A DNA stretch of 64,000 bases from Nonomuraea typhae (GCF_009760925.1 NZ_VRLV01000001.1:744001-808000); one strand, 5' to 3'; counted from the stretch's first letter, positions 33,431 to 43,871 are shown. The notes: generated by a model not told the origin, from the sequence alone. Made by a program: numbers and translations.

Positions 33431-33515
33431 GGATGAACGAACACCTGCTTCTCGGTTTTGGAATGACGGACACGCTATATCTCGTTTTCTACTCACTCAA
33501 TGTTGAGGTGTCTCG

Positions 33516-33998
33516 TTGCTCGCGAAGCTGCCGCCCATGATGGGCAAGGTGCTGGCCTGTCTGTACGCCACCGACTCGGGTAGCCTCACCTCGGCCGACC
33601 TGGCCCAGCAACTGCACGTCAGCCCGGCCTCGATCTCGAAGGCCGTCCAGTACCTCGAACGGCAAGCGCTGATCCGGCGCGAGCGCGACCCTCGGCAGCG
33701 ACGCGACCGCTACGTCATCGACGATGACGTCTGGTATCGGGCGCTGTTGGCCAGTGCCCGCGTGGGCATGGGTCTGGCGGAAATCGTCGAGCAGGGAGCC
33801 AGTGTGCTGGGTGCCGCCACGCCCGGCGGCGCCCGCCTCCAGGGCGCTAGCCGCTTCCTCGAGCACGTCAACCAGGACCTTGTACGCTCGGCCAACCTCT
33901 GGCGGAAGATCCATCTACTCCGACGAATCGAGTCCGAGAACTCCCCTCGAGGTCGATCGCCGCTCGCCTGGCTTCCGCTACTTTGTGGTACCGTATAG
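33516..33998 (+). CDS. MarR/GbsR-like regulator, possibly N-terminally truncated
   Basis: 160 residues from TTG at 33516, preceded by an in-frame TGA four codons upstream. PPMMGKVLACLYATDSGSLT and SADLAQQLHVSPASISKAVQ form the winged helix, and RRERDPRQRRDRYVIDD the wing, as in GbsR-type regulators. The family normally has 20-30 residues before this block, so the 5' end may be lost. The C-terminal region ends in an unusual Arg/Pro tail. No target is evident; the next operon has its own PadR. Confidence 0.65.
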   Translation: MLAKLPPMMGKVLACLYATDSGSLTSADLAQQLHVSPASISKAVQYLERQALIRRERDPRQRRDRYVIDDDVWYRALLASARVGMGLAEIVEQGASVLGAATPGGARLQGASRFLEHVNQDLVRSANLWRKIHLLRRIESENSPRGRSPLAWLPLLCGTV

Positions 33999-34005
33999 TG
34001 GTATT
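33989..34005 (+). promoter_or_regulatory. Putative PadR operator/promoter, copy 1
   Basis: TACCGTATAGTGGTATT lies 40 bases before the padR start. A closely similar TACCGGTAGCTGGTATT occurs at 35695-35711 before the broken padR copy. TATAGT (33994-33999) could serve as a -10. Confidence 0.5.
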
Positions 34006-34044
34006 CGGTGCCACGGAGTACCGATGTGGGTCAGGAGGGCAGGG

Positions 34045-34371
34045 ATGGAGGACCTGACGGAGATGCTCAAGGGCACGCTAGAGGGTTGTGTGCTTGAGAT
34101 CATCGGCGGCGAGGAGACCTATGGATATGCCATCACGCGTCGGCTGAACGAGCTCGGCTTCGTCGACGTCATCGAGGGGACGGTGTACACCATCCTGCTG
34201 CGGCTGGAAAAGAAGGGGCTCGTCCAGGTCACGAAGCGACCGTCCGCGCAAGGCCCGCCGCGCAGGTTCTATGCGCTCAATGACGCGGGACGCCAAGAAC
34301 TCACGACGTTCTGGGCGAAATGGGAGTACGTCTCATCACGGATCAACAAGCTCAAGGAGAGCGGGGAATGA
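34045..34371 (+). CDS. PadR-family regulator
   Basis: 108 residues; ATG 34045 chosen because GGAGG lies six bases upstream. MEDLTEMLKGTLEGCVLEII, YGYAITRRLNELGF, EGTVYTILLRLEKKGLV and GPPRRFYALNDAGRQEL are the PadR winged helix; the C-terminal helix (FWAKWEYVSSRINKLK) mediates dimers. Its stop overlaps the next start (ATGA). PadR next to DUF1048 proteins is a recurring Gram-positive arrangement, so autoregulation of the operon is likely. Confidence 0.92.
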   Translation: MEDLTEMLKGTLEGCVLEIIGGEETYGYAITRRLNELGFVDVIEGTVYTILLRLEKKGLVQVTKRPSAQGPPRRFYALNDAGRQELTTFWAKWEYVSSRINKLKESGE

Positions 34372-34724
34372 ACTTCTGGGAGACCATCACCGGTAGTGAC
34401 CTCAGCAGGGAATGGAAGACATTCGAAGCCCGGGTCGCAGCATTGCCGGCCGATCATCAGGCGGCGTGGGAAAAGGTCAAGGATCATCTTTCCCCTTACG
34501 GGGACTTCACGGGCCGCAATCTGATGCCGATTCTCGACGGTGTTCTGGGACTGCTCGAAGAGACGGCGTCCGAGGGGCAGAGCATCCACGAGGTGCTGGG
34601 TGACGACATCACGGGCTTCTGTGCGGCGCTGGTCGGCGATGAAGGAGCCCGGAGCGTTCGCGACCGGTGGCGCGAGCAGTTGAACAAGAACGTCGCAAGG
34701 AAACTGGGCCGGCTAGGAGGCTGA
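34368..34724 (+). CDS. DUF1048 family protein, first copy
   Basis: 118 residues, start coupled to padR. FWETITGSDLSREWKTFEAR, ALPADHQAAWEKVKDHL, GVLGLLEETASEGQSIHEVL and FCAALVGDE match the all-helical DUF1048 family, sometimes annotated as Dps-like DNA-binding proteins without experimental proof. No ferroxidase ligands of Dps are evident. Role unknown. Confidence 0.85.
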   Translation: MNFWETITGSDLSREWKTFEARVAALPADHQAAWEKVKDHLSPYGDFTGRNLMPILDGVLGLLEETASEGQSIHEVLGDDITGFCAALVGDEGARSVRDRWREQLNKNVARKLGRLGG

Positions 34725-34725
34725 T

Positions 34726-35052
34726 ATGGGAATCCAGGACATCATCGAGGGCAAAAGGCAGTGGCGGGCGCACAAGGCCCGGGTCAAGGCGCTCCCTCGG
34801 GACTATGAGATCGTCTACCAGGAGATTCAGCGGTATTTCTTCAAGGTCGGGCCGGTCGGGATGGCTGACGGCTCCCTGCTCCCGCGGCTTGTCGACTTCT
34901 TCGAGGAGGGCGTGGCGGCCGGCAAGGGAATCCTGGAGCTCATCGGCAACGACGTCGCGGCCTTCTGCGATGACCTGGTGAAAGACTCGCGCACCTACGC
35001 GGACCTTTATCAGGAATCCATCATGGGGGAACCCGGCACAGCTGGGAAGTAG
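34726..35052 (+). CDS. DUF1048 family protein, second copy
   Basis: 108 residues; AGGAGG before ATG and only a one-base gap to the previous gene. GIQDIIEGKRQWRAHKARVK, ALPRDYEIVYQEIQRYFF, LVDFFEEGVAAGKGILELIG and FCDDLVKDSRTY align with the first copy. Two different DUF1048 proteins in one operon suggest a hetero-oligomer. Confidence 0.87.
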   Translation: MGIQDIIEGKRQWRAHKARVKALPRDYEIVYQEIQRYFFKVGPVGMADGSLLPRLVDFFEEGVAAGKGILELIGNDVAAFCDDLVKDSRTYADLYQESIMGEPGTAGK

Positions 35053-35671
35053 CACCCGCCGCCCCAGGGTCGACCCCGCCCCAGACCGACACCCTGGCCA
35101 TCCTCACCGCCGAGAAGGCGCCCGGCGGGCAGGAGCTTCGCCACTCTCTGATCACGCAGACATCTGCAGCCGGGATGAGACCGGCCGGCAGCGGTGAGGA
35201 TGCGGTGGCCCGTCCCGCGGATCCGCGGAGGTGCGTGCTGCACCACGGTGAGCGCGGCCCAGCGCGCCTAGGACTGGCGTCGTGGACGAGCGCTGCCGCC
35301 GCTGGGCGTGGTGCCGCCCCGCGTTGTCGGCGGGTGGGCGGCGAGATGCGCGCTGCAGTCCGCCCCGCGTGCCGGGCGGGCGGGGTGGTGTACGGCAAGC
35401 CGCAGGCGCGCCGCCTCGGGGCAGATGTCGTCTGCGGAGTGAGCGAGGAGCTGTTGCAGCGGTGCAGGCCGGCCCGCCGACCGGGCTGCTGGCCGGACGG
35501 CTGCGCAAAGACCCCGCCCCAGCGGTTGGCCCTCGCCCAGGCCGGCTGGGCACTTGCCGACGCCATCGCGGGCCGGACCAGCCTGTCCCGGGGCATCTCG
35601 CCCGGCCAGCCCTTGATCAAAGCCGCACGCTTACGGTCTCGGCCTCCACCCTGCTATTCGGTGTTGCTATA
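35053..35671. other. Non-coding or decayed stretch
   Basis: About 620 bases with no recognisable gene. Open frames exist on both strands but their translations are Arg/Ala/Pro-rich and resemble no family. Likely decayed DNA between the two PadR-DUF1048 modules. Confidence 0.6.
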
Positions 35672-35711
35672 TACCGGTAGTCAGTGTTACGTTCTACCGG
35701 TAGCTGGTATT
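35672..35711 (+). promoter_or_regulatory. Putative PadR operator/promoter, copy 2
   Basis: TACCGGTAG occurs at 35672 and 35695, 23 bases apart, the second within TACCGGTAGCTGGTATT. This resembles the site in front of the intact padR operon. Confidence 0.5.
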
Positions 35712-35743
35712 ACTGAGTAGCTGAAGGGGTGTAGTCCTGGCGA

Positions 35744-35939
35744 TCTTGTCCGGCCGGTCCGCATACGCCACGGGATCAGGGCTTTCTCCGGCATCGCCGA
35801 GGGCACCATCTACGCGCTGCTGGTCAGGATCGAACAGCGCGGCCTCGTCGACGTGCGGAAGATCCCGTCGGAGAAGGGGCCGCCGCGCAAGGTGTACTCC
35901 CTCAACGCTCAGGGATACGAGCACCTCGACGAGTTTTAG
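35744..35939 (+). pseudogene. Truncated PadR regulator
   Basis: SGIAEGTIYALLVRIEQRGL followed by VDVRKIPSEKGPPRKVYSLN, ending HLDEF and TAG. This is the middle of a PadR winged helix closely related to the protein at 34045. The first ~30 residues are unreadable in one frame and the dimer helix is missing, so it is unlikely to be functional. It sits in front of an intact DUF1048 gene. Confidence 0.75.
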
Positions 35940-35994
35940 AAACCGGAGCCTCCTCACGGACGCTCCAACAGCTCCGCAAAGGAGGCAGGTAACC

Positions 35995-36366
35995 ATGTCC
36001 AACGCTGAAAAGGGCGGCGTCATCGCAAAGGTGATCGGCTCCAAGCTGCGGTGGCGGCAGTACAAGGCGCGCAAGGAGCAGCTGCCACCCAGCTATCGCG
36101 CGGCGGTCGAAGCGATCGAGCGGTACATGATGCATTTCGTGCCGACCGACGGTGACAGCGATGCGTCGAGGTTCGAAGACCTCGCCGACCTGTTCGAACA
36201 GGCCGCGGCGAATGGGGCGCCGATCCGCGAGGTCGTCGGCAAGGACCCGGTGGAGTTCGTTGAGGCGTTCGTCCATAAGTACACCGAGGGTGGCTATGTC
36301 CCCGCCCTTGCGCGTAAGCAGCTGTCCGAGGCCATCACGCGCGCCCAGGAACAGACGCCCCGATGA
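35995..36366 (+). CDS. DUF1048 family protein, third copy
   Basis: 123 residues; ATG with AAAGGAGG nine bases upstream. VIGSKLRWRQYKARKEQLPP, YRAAVEAIERYMMHF, DLADLFEQAAANGAPIREVV and FVEAFVHKYTEGG match the family and resemble the second copy. It appears intact although its adjacent PadR is broken, so it may be controlled by the padR 1.9 kb upstream. Confidence 0.85.
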   Translation: MSNAEKGGVIAKVIGSKLRWRQYKARKEQLPPSYRAAVEAIERYMMHFVPTDGDSDASRFEDLADLFEQAAANGAPIREVVGKDPVEFVEAFVHKYTEGGYVPALARKQLSEAITRAQEQTPR

Positions 36367-36543
36367 CCGTGCGCACGAGCCTGAATCGAACCGGTGCATG
36401 GTCACGGAAATGTCGGTTCTGTGAGTTTCAGATCTTCAGAAGGGATTGCAGCAGTGGTGAGTAGGACGAATGAGTACGGTGTCGAGGATGGCTGAGGGAG
36501 GGTCGCCGACGCGTTCCGCGCGAACTTCGACAGTCCCGGCGAG

Positions 36544-37716
36544 TTGGGTGCGGCGTGCTGCGTCTACGTGGACGGCCGCCGTGTGGTCGACTTGTGGGGT
36601 GGTGTGGCCGGTCGGGAGGTGGATGGCCCGGCTGGGCGTGAGCCGGACCGGGCGTGGGGCGAGGACACCATCGTCCGGGTCGCCTCCACGACCAAGGGGG
36701 CTGCCGCGATCTGCGCCCACATGCTGGCGCAGCGTGGTGAGCTGGATCTCGACGCCCCGGTGGTCGAGTATTGGCCGGAGTTCGGCGCGGCCGGTAAGGA
36801 GCGGATCCCGGTGCGCTGGTTGCTGTCGCATCAGGCCGGTCTGCCGGTTGTCGACGGGCCGTTGACCTTTGAGCAGGCGTGTGCCTGGGGTCCGGTCATC
36901 CGTGCGCTGGAGGCGCAGCCGCCGCTGTGGGAGCCGGGCACCGAGCACGTCTACCACGCCGTCACCTACGGGTTCCTGGTCGGGGAGGTCGTGCGCCGGA
37001 TCTCCGGCAAGTCGCTCGGCACGTTCTTCGCCGAGGAGGTGGCGGCTCCGCTCGGGCTGAGCACCTGGATCGGGCTGCCCGAGGAGCACGAGCCACGCCT
37101 GGCCCGTATCGACAACGCGCCGCTCGACGTGGAGGAACTGACCGCCGGAATGATCAAGAGCACCGGGCTGGACGCCGACACCGTGATCGCGTGGATGAGC
37201 GCGGGGTGGGGTCCGGATTCGGTGGCGATGCGCGCCGGGTCGCTCGGCGGCGCGCTGGACAACATGGCCGACCCCGCGATCGCGTACTACAGCACGCGGG
37301 CCTGGCGGGCGGCGGAGTTCCCGGCCGCCAACGGAGTATCCGACGCGCGATCGCTGGCTCGGATGTATGCCGCCACGGTGAGCGAGGTCGACGGCGTGCG
37401 GCTGCTCGAACCGGCCACGGTCGAGCGGGCGATCGCGGTGCAGACCGGCAGGACGCGCATGCACGGGCTGCCGCCGGGGCTGGACATCCCGGCCTACCGC
37501 TCCTTCAACATGGCGCTCGGCTTCATGCGAGGCTGCCCGCCGCTGCCGATGCTCGGACCGAGGTCGTTCGGCCACCCCGGCTCCGGCGGCTCGATCGGCT
37601 TCGCCGACCCCGACGCCGGTGTCGGCTTCGGCTACGTCACCAACCTGTGGGATCTGCGCCCCGACGACCCGCGAGTGTCGAACCTGGCCAACGCCGTCCG
37701 TGCCTGCCTCGGATAA
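36544..37716 (+). CDS. Serine hydrolase of the class C beta-lactamase/esterase family (5' end disrupted by TGA)
   Basis: 390 residues if begun at TTG 36544. VRVASTTKGAAA holds the S48-x-x-K51 nucleophile pair, YHAVTYGFLVGEV the Tyr motif and SFGHPGSGGSIGFADP the third motif (HPG in place of KTG), typical of EstB-like esterases. Upstream, GTG 36454 or 36457 with an AAGGG site starts the same frame but meets TGA at 36493; downstream of the TGA the frame reads GRVADAFRANFDSPGELGAA, which looks like the missing native N-terminus. So the gene carries an early nonsense mutation, readthrough or sequence error. Cytoplasmic. Confidence 0.75.
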   Translation: MGAACCVYVDGRRVVDLWGGVAGREVDGPAGREPDRAWGEDTIVRVASTTKGAAAICAHMLAQRGELDLDAPVVEYWPEFGAAGKERIPVRWLLSHQAGLPVVDGPLTFEQACAWGPVIRALEAQPPLWEPGTEHVYHAVTYGFLVGEVVRRISGKSLGTFFAEEVAAPLGLSTWIGLPEEHEPRLARIDNAPLDVEELTAGMIKSTGLDADTVIAWMSAGWGPDSVAMRAGSLGGALDNMADPAIAYYSTRAWRAAEFPAANGVSDARSLARMYAATVSEVDGVRLLEPATVERAIAVQTGRTRMHGLPPGLDIPAYRSFNMALGFMRGCPPLPMLGPRSFGHPGSGGSIGFADPDAGVGFGYVTNLWDLRPDDPRVSNLANAVRACLG

Positions 37717-37807
37717 CGACCCCCGACACCCGACACCCAGGCCACCCAGGCCGGGAAGTCCACCCCCGGACCCGGACGTGGCCGTCGAGGGCCGCACAGA
37801 CGTGGGC

Positions 37808-38869
37808 TCAATCGGTGTTGGGGTCGGACGGCCGCGTGACTCGATCCGGAACCCCCGGAGTCTCCAACCTGCGGGGTTCGTAGCCGGGCCGGTGGGTGAA
37901 GGCGGCGCGGTAGGCGCTGGGTGTGAGGCCCAGGCGTTTCAGGAGATGGTTGCGCAGGGTGTAGGTGGTGCCGAGACCACTCTGTTGGGCGACCTGCTGG
38001 ATCGGCAGGTGGGTGGTTTCGAGGAGCTGGCGGGCGCGGTCGAGGCGTTGGTGGAGCAGCCACTGCAGCGGGCTCAGGCCCGTCTCGGCGTGGAACCGGC
38101 GCGTCAGGGTCCGGACGCTCATGGCGGCGTGCTCGGCGAGGTCATTGAGGGTCAGGGGTACGTCGAGTCGCTCTAGCGCCCACTCCCGCGTGCTCGCGAG
38201 CGAGCGGCCGTTCTCGGCAGGCAGCGGCGTTTCGATGAACTGGGCCTGTCCGCCCGGACGTACCGGGGCGACCACGGTCAGGCGGGCGATCTGGTTGGCG
38301 ACCGCCGATCCGTAGTCGGTACGCACGATATGCACGCACAGGTCGATGCCGGCGGCCAGGCCGGCCGAGGTCAGGACGGGGCCGTCCTCGACGAACAGCA
38401 CGTCGGGGCGGACGTCGACCGACGGATACCGGCGGCACAGTTGCGCGGAGTAGAGCCAGTAGGTGGTCGCGCCCCGCCCGTCCAGCAGTCCGGCCTGTGC
38501 GAGCACGAACGCTCCGGTGCAGATGGAGGCGATGCGCTTTCCGTCGGCGGCGGCGCGGCGCAGGGCCGACAACACGCGGGGGTCGGCGTCCTCGCGGGCA
38601 CCGGTGCCGGTGACGATGACGGTGTCGGCCTCATCGATGATCCCCAGGCCGTGGGGCACCATGACCTCAAGACTGCTGGTGCTGACGACGGGTCCTGAGG
38701 GATCGGGCGTGCAGACGCGCACCTGGTAGCCGGGACGGCCGTCCACGGTCGTGTGGCCGAAAACCAGCTCGGGGATGGACAGGTCGAAGGTCGTGACCGG
38801 AGGAACGGCGACGACGGCGACGCGATGCATGGCCGGAATCTCCAACAGCTTGGCATTCTGGCCACTCAC
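37808..38869 (-). CDS. GlxA-type transcriptional regulator (DJ-1/PfpI + AraC HTH)
   Basis: 353 residues. The N-terminal half (HRVAVVAVPPVTTFDLSIPE, ASICTGAFVLAQAGLLDG) is a DJ-1/PfpI-like domain with the nucleophile-elbow Cys; the C-terminal half (LNDLAEHAAMSVRTLTRRFH, GLSPLQWLLHQRLDRARQLL, IQQVAQQSGLG) is a two-HTH AraC domain. GTG 38869 has GGAG upstream; ATG 38830 is an alternative. It is divergent from the exporter at 38954 (84 bases between starts), its likely target. The inducer is unknown. Confidence 0.88.
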   Translation of the reverse strand: MSGQNAKLLEIPAMHRVAVVAVPPVTTFDLSIPELVFGHTTVDGRPGYQVRVCTPDPSGPVVSTSSLEVMVPHGLGIIDEADTVIVTGTGAREDADPRVLSALRRAAADGKRIASICTGAFVLAQAGLLDGRGATTYWLYSAQLCRRYPSVDVRPDVLFVEDGPVLTSAGLAAGIDLCVHIVRTDYGSAVANQIARLTVVAPVRPGGQAQFIETPLPAENGRSLASTREWALERLDVPLTLNDLAEHAAMSVRTLTRRFHAETGLSPLQWLLHQRLDRARQLLETTHLPIQQVAQQSGLGTTYTLRNHLLKRLGLTPSAYRAAFTHRPGYEPRRLETPGVPDRVTRPSDPNTD

Positions 38870-38953
38870 GGTACTCCGGTCCTCCCGGGCACAGTGGGTC
38901 CGAGCCGGCTCGGCTCCCCCTCCACGTTCATTCTCCTAAGGAACGGATCACCT

Positions 38954-40411
<1,458 letters not shown>

Positions 40412-40566
40412 CCGGCCAACCCGGGTGACCGGCTCGGGGCAAATCCCCAACCGATGCGCTTACTCCGGCAGCGGCGCCAACGCCTTGCGACTGCAATGCC
40501 CGGCTGCCCGGCGCGCGGGCACGAACTCCGCAATCACCACCGAGCCCCGGTGAGGAGCCCGCTCGG

Positions 40567-41764
40567 GTGGCGGGACTCACTGTCCAGCCCGCCTTGGCCG
40601 ACCTGTTGCTGGAGGACGTCGGCGCTGACCTGGGCGGTAAAGGTCCGAGCAGCGTATTGCCCTTGCTGTCGCACGTGCTGCCGGCCACCTGGCAGCGCCG
40701 AGAGGGCGGCATGCTGACTGTCGGCGGCTATCTGGCGACCGGGGGCGTCAGCCGGGCGCTGGCCAAGCCCGCCGACGCGACTCTGGCCGGACTGCACTTA
40801 CCCGGCCAGCAGGCCATTCGTCAGCTTCTGCCACGGTTGGTACAACTAGGCGAAGGCGCCGATGACACCCGCATCAAAATCCCCTTCGACGACCTGTTGC
40901 CAACCGCGGACGAGCGTCATGAGACGTGGCAGGCGCTGGACCGTTTTGCCGCAGCGCGACTGCTCACCGTGGGCGCGGACACGATCGAAATCAGTCACGA
41001 GGCATTGATCCGCGCGTGGCCTCGGCTACGTGAATGGATCAATGTCAACCGGGCCGTACTGCTCGCCCGCCAGCAGCTCGATCACCAGGCCCGGAATTGG
41101 GCTGACCACCAGGAGGACCCCTCTTACCTGTATGGGGGGACCCGCTTGGCCGGGGCCGAGGAGGCGAAGCTGCGATGGGAAGAAGATCCTTCCGGCTTCC
41201 CACCCCTGTCTGAGCGTTCTGCTCGGTTTCTCCAGGCCAGTATCCAGGCCCGCGAACGGGCGAAGCGGGCCAGATGGTGGGGCATCGGTGTCGTGGCCAC
41301 ATCCTTGACCCTGGCACTGCTCGCCGCGATCGGTGTTGCCGTGAACGCCGAAAACGCGGCCCGCGACGCCGAGCGCCAGCGGCTGGCCATCCTCTCGCAG
41401 AAAGTCGCCACCAAAAGTGTGGAGCTGGCTGACACCAACCCCGACCTTTCCCGGCTTCTGGCGGCAACGGCATTCGCCTTGAGTGAAACATCTGAGGCTG
41501 GATCAAGCCTGGGCCGATCCTCGCCGGGGCGTCCTGTCCACCGTGGTCAGTTCGGTCTCCGCGGTGGCCATGGGGCAGTTCAACGGTAAGCCCGTGATCA
41601 TCTCCGCCGGCAGGATCGGGGATGGCGAGAAGGGCAGGGTTGAGGTCTGGGACGCTGCGGACGGGCGGCGCCTGCACGCCATGGGCACGGCCGACCCAGT
41701 GTCCTCGGTGCTCGTTGAGCACCTGCACCCTGAGTCAGATGGACCGAAGCCCGCCTGCGAGTGA
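40567..41764 (+). pseudogene. nSTAND-type NTPase / WD40 protein remnant
   Basis: VNPALADLLLDDVG-like QPALADLLLEDVG, GPSSVLPLLSHVLPATWQRR, EISHEALIRAWPRLREWINV and QQLDHQARNWADH are the C-terminal part of the NTPase module of large actinobacterial STAND proteins, followed by a single membrane helix (WGIGVVATSLTLALLAAIGV). Near 41480 the frame shifts, and one WD40 blade continues (VSAVAMGQFNGKPVIIS, GRVEVWDAADGRRL) before a stop. The N-terminal HTH/P-loop and most blades are missing. Complete relatives are ~1200-1400 residues. Confidence 0.8.
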
Positions 41765-41980
41765 TCCCAGGCGACCCACCCACGCAGGCACAGGATCACG
41801 CGAAGATCGGCTCATGCACCACATCCGTGGACGCGGCCGAATCATGCCTTCGGTCGCCCGCCATCCCAGGTTTACTCGCCTGACTCCCATCGGCAAAGCT
41901 GGTTGTCAATATCCCTGACCGGCTGCTGGTTTCCCCTGCGAGATCACCTCGTACGGCCGGCCAGCCGGAAGGGCACACCC

Positions 41981-42604
41981 ATGCCGCGTTCGGCCGCCCT
42001 GCTCGCCGTCATCCTCACCACCCTCACGCTGACCGTCACGCCCGCCTCCGCTGCCCCGGCCGGCATCCCTTCCCGGTCGGCGGCCGTAGCCCGGCTGGCC
42101 GAGCTCACCGTGGCTCCCGAAAGTCACAACAGCAGCTACAACCGCGCGCTCTTCCCTCATTGGAGCCGGTACGACGCCGCCTGCGACACCCGCGAGATGG
42201 TGCTGGAACGCGACGGCCAGGACGTTGTCCGGGATGAGTCCTGCGCGGCAGTCTCCGGCACCTGGCGCTCCCCGTACGACGGCGCGATCCGGCATCGGGC
42301 GTCCGACCTGGACGTTGACCACCTGGTCAGCCTTCACGAAGCCTGGGGGTCCGGGGCCTGGGCGTGGACGACCGCCAAGCGGCGGGCGTTCGCCAACGAT
42401 CTCGTCCGGCCGGAGTTGTGGGCGGTGACCCAGGACATCAACGAGGCCAAGGGCGGCCTGGGCCCGGCCAGGTGGCGGCCACCGGCCAGGTCGTTCCACT
42501 GCACCTACGCCCGAGCCTGGATCCAGGTCAAATGGTTCTGGAAGCTCAGCATCGACGCCCGGGAGAAGGTCTCGCTCCGGGAGATGCTCGCTCTCTGCGC
42601 CTGA
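41981..42604 (+). CDS. Secreted HNH endonuclease (DUF1524/GmrSD C-terminal type)
   Basis: 207 residues; ATG with AAGGG upstream; signal peptide to about residue 25 (LLAVILTTLTLTVTPASA). SDLDVDHLVSLHEAWGSGAW is the D-x-DH core, WAVTQDINEAKGG the Asn motif and RSFHCTYARAWIQVKW the closing Cys-containing segment. Secreted members of this group are common in actinobacteria and are presumed extracellular nucleases. Two Cys pairs fit an exported protein. Stand-alone gene. Confidence 0.87.
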   Translation: MPRSAALLAVILTTLTLTVTPASAAPAGIPSRSAAVARLAELTVAPESHNSSYNRALFPHWSRYDAACDTREMVLERDGQDVVRDESCAAVSGTWRSPYDGAIRHRASDLDVDHLVSLHEAWGSGAWAWTTAKRRAFANDLVRPELWAVTQDINEAKGGLGPARWRPPARSFHCTYARAWIQVKWFWKLSIDAREKVSLREMLALCA

Positions 42605-42702
42605 AACCCTTGCGCCGCGCAGCAACATGAGCACGATCAACGGCTCTCTGGCTGACTGCGACACCGCGCGGCCTGCCCGGAGGCGATAGCCGTACGCCGA
42701 AA

Positions 42703-42718
42703 GCGGCTCGGAAGCCGC
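42703..42718 (+). terminator. Hairpin between nuclease and lacI
   Basis: GCGGCT and AGCCGC form a six-base-pair stem around CGGA, about 100 bases after the nuclease stop. No T-run. Confidence 0.3.
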
Positions 42719-42731
42719 ACGTGTCGAGTTT

Positions 42732-42759
42732 TTGCGTAGTGATGGTGATTCTTGCGTAG
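42732..42759 (+). promoter_or_regulatory. LacI-family operator boxes upstream of lacI
   Basis: TTGCGTAG at 42732 and again at 42752, 20 bases apart, directly before the regulator gene. The same box recurs in front of the binding-protein gene (43772 on), suggesting autoregulation plus control of the transporter. Confidence 0.6.
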
Positions 42760-42777
42760 CGTGAGTACGCTGTCTGC

Positions 42778-43767
42778 GTGCCCAACAGAATCGCCGACGT
42801 CGCCAGGTTCGCCGGAGTCAGCCCCACCACCGTCCGCCGGGTCCTGTACGGCCGGCCGGGCACGGCCCGGGCGACCAGGGACGCCGTGCTGACCGCGCTC
42901 GACGTGCTCGGCATCGAGCGCCCGGCGGCGCTGCGCGAGCAGCGGCACGGCCTGGTCGGCCTGGTCATCCCCGATTTGCAGAACCCGATCTTCCCGGCGT
43001 TCGCCGAGGTCCTGGTGGCGGCGCTGGTCAGGCAGGGGTTGTCCGCGGTGTTGTGCACCAGGACCGCCGACGGGGTCTCCGAGGCCAACTACCTCGAGAT
43101 GCTGCTCAAGCAAGACCTGATGGGCATCGTCTTCGTCGGCAGTTCCTTCGCCGACGCGGGCGCGGCGCACGGCCGGGAGTTGCGCGAGCGCGAGGTGCCG
43201 ATCGTGCTGATCAACGCGGCCGACGAGAACCCGGGCGTGCCCCGGGTGCGCGTGGACGACGCGCTGGCCGTCGAGCAGTCGCTGGCGCACCTGACCGCGC
43301 TGGGACATGAGCGGATCGGCCTGATCGCCGGCCCGGCCGGGCACGTGCCCTCGGCCCGCAAGCTGGGCGCGTTCGCGCAGGCCCGGCCCGGCGACTGGCG
43401 GCGGCTGGTCGCGCACACGATCTTCTCCGTCGAGGGCGGCACCAGCGCGGGCGCCCGGCTGCTCGACGAAGGGGTGACCGCGGTGATCTGCGCCAGTGAC
43501 GCCCTGGCGATGGGCGCGGTCAGGGCGGCCCGCCGCCGTGGCCTCGACGTGCCCGGCGGCCTGTCCGTGGTGGGCTTCGACGACTCGCTCTACATGGGCT
43601 TCACCGACCCGCCGCTGACCACGATCCGCCAGCCCGTCCAGGTCATGGGCGCCGCCGCGATGGCCGCCCTCACGGCGCAGATACGCGGGCACGCGGTCAA
43701 CGCCGACGAGATCCTGTGCGCGCCCGAGCTGATCGTCAGGGCTTCCACCGCTCCGCCGATCTGTTAG
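42778..43767 (+). CDS. LacI-family transcriptional regulator of the alpha-glucan locus
   Basis: 329 residues from GTG. RIADVARFAGVSPTTVRRVL is the LacI helix-turn-helix, with a hinge region near residues 45-58; the periplasmic-binding-like domain follows (GLVGLVIPDLQNPIFPAFAE, DALAMGAVRAARRRGLDVPG, VVGFDDSLYMGFTDPPLTTI). Unusually, TTVRRVL replaces the common TTVSRVL. First gene of a locus with ABC transporter and glucan hydrolases; the ligand is probably an oligosaccharide from the GH87 substrate. Confidence 0.92.
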   Translation: MPNRIADVARFAGVSPTTVRRVLYGRPGTARATRDAVLTALDVLGIERPAALREQRHGLVGLVIPDLQNPIFPAFAEVLVAALVRQGLSAVLCTRTADGVSEANYLEMLLKQDLMGIVFVGSSFADAGAAHGRELREREVPIVLINAADENPGVPRVRVDDALAVEQSLAHLTALGHERIGLIAGPAGHVPSARKLGAFAQARPGDWRRLVAHTIFSVEGGTSAGARLLDEGVTAVICASDALAMGAVRAARRRGLDVPGGLSVVGFDDSLYMGFTDPPLTTIRQPVQVMGAAAMAALTAQIRGHAVNADEILCAPELIVRASTAPPIC

Positions 43768-43771
43768 GAAT

Positions 43772-43820
43772 TTGCGTAAGTCGCGAAGGTTTTTGCGCTT
43801 CCCTCTGGACGTCTGTTGCG
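43772..43820 (+). promoter_or_regulatory. Operator boxes upstream of the sugar-binding protein gene
   Basis: TTGCGTAA (43772), TTGCGC (43793) and TTGCGC (43816) are spaced 21 and 23 bases apart, so they lie on one face of the helix. They match the boxes upstream of lacI. Confidence 0.6.
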
Positions 43821-43871
43821 CGGGCGTTTACCGTTTGGCGGCAACACCGCTGTACACGGAAGGGAGCTCCC

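Noticed and set aside
35053..35671. Protein-coding gene on either strand
   Set aside because: Open frames lack ribosome sites, domains and sensible composition.
40441..40566. Separate small gene before the STAND relic
   Set aside because: The only plausible reading is a few residues continuing the relic's own frame (PAR before VAGLTV).
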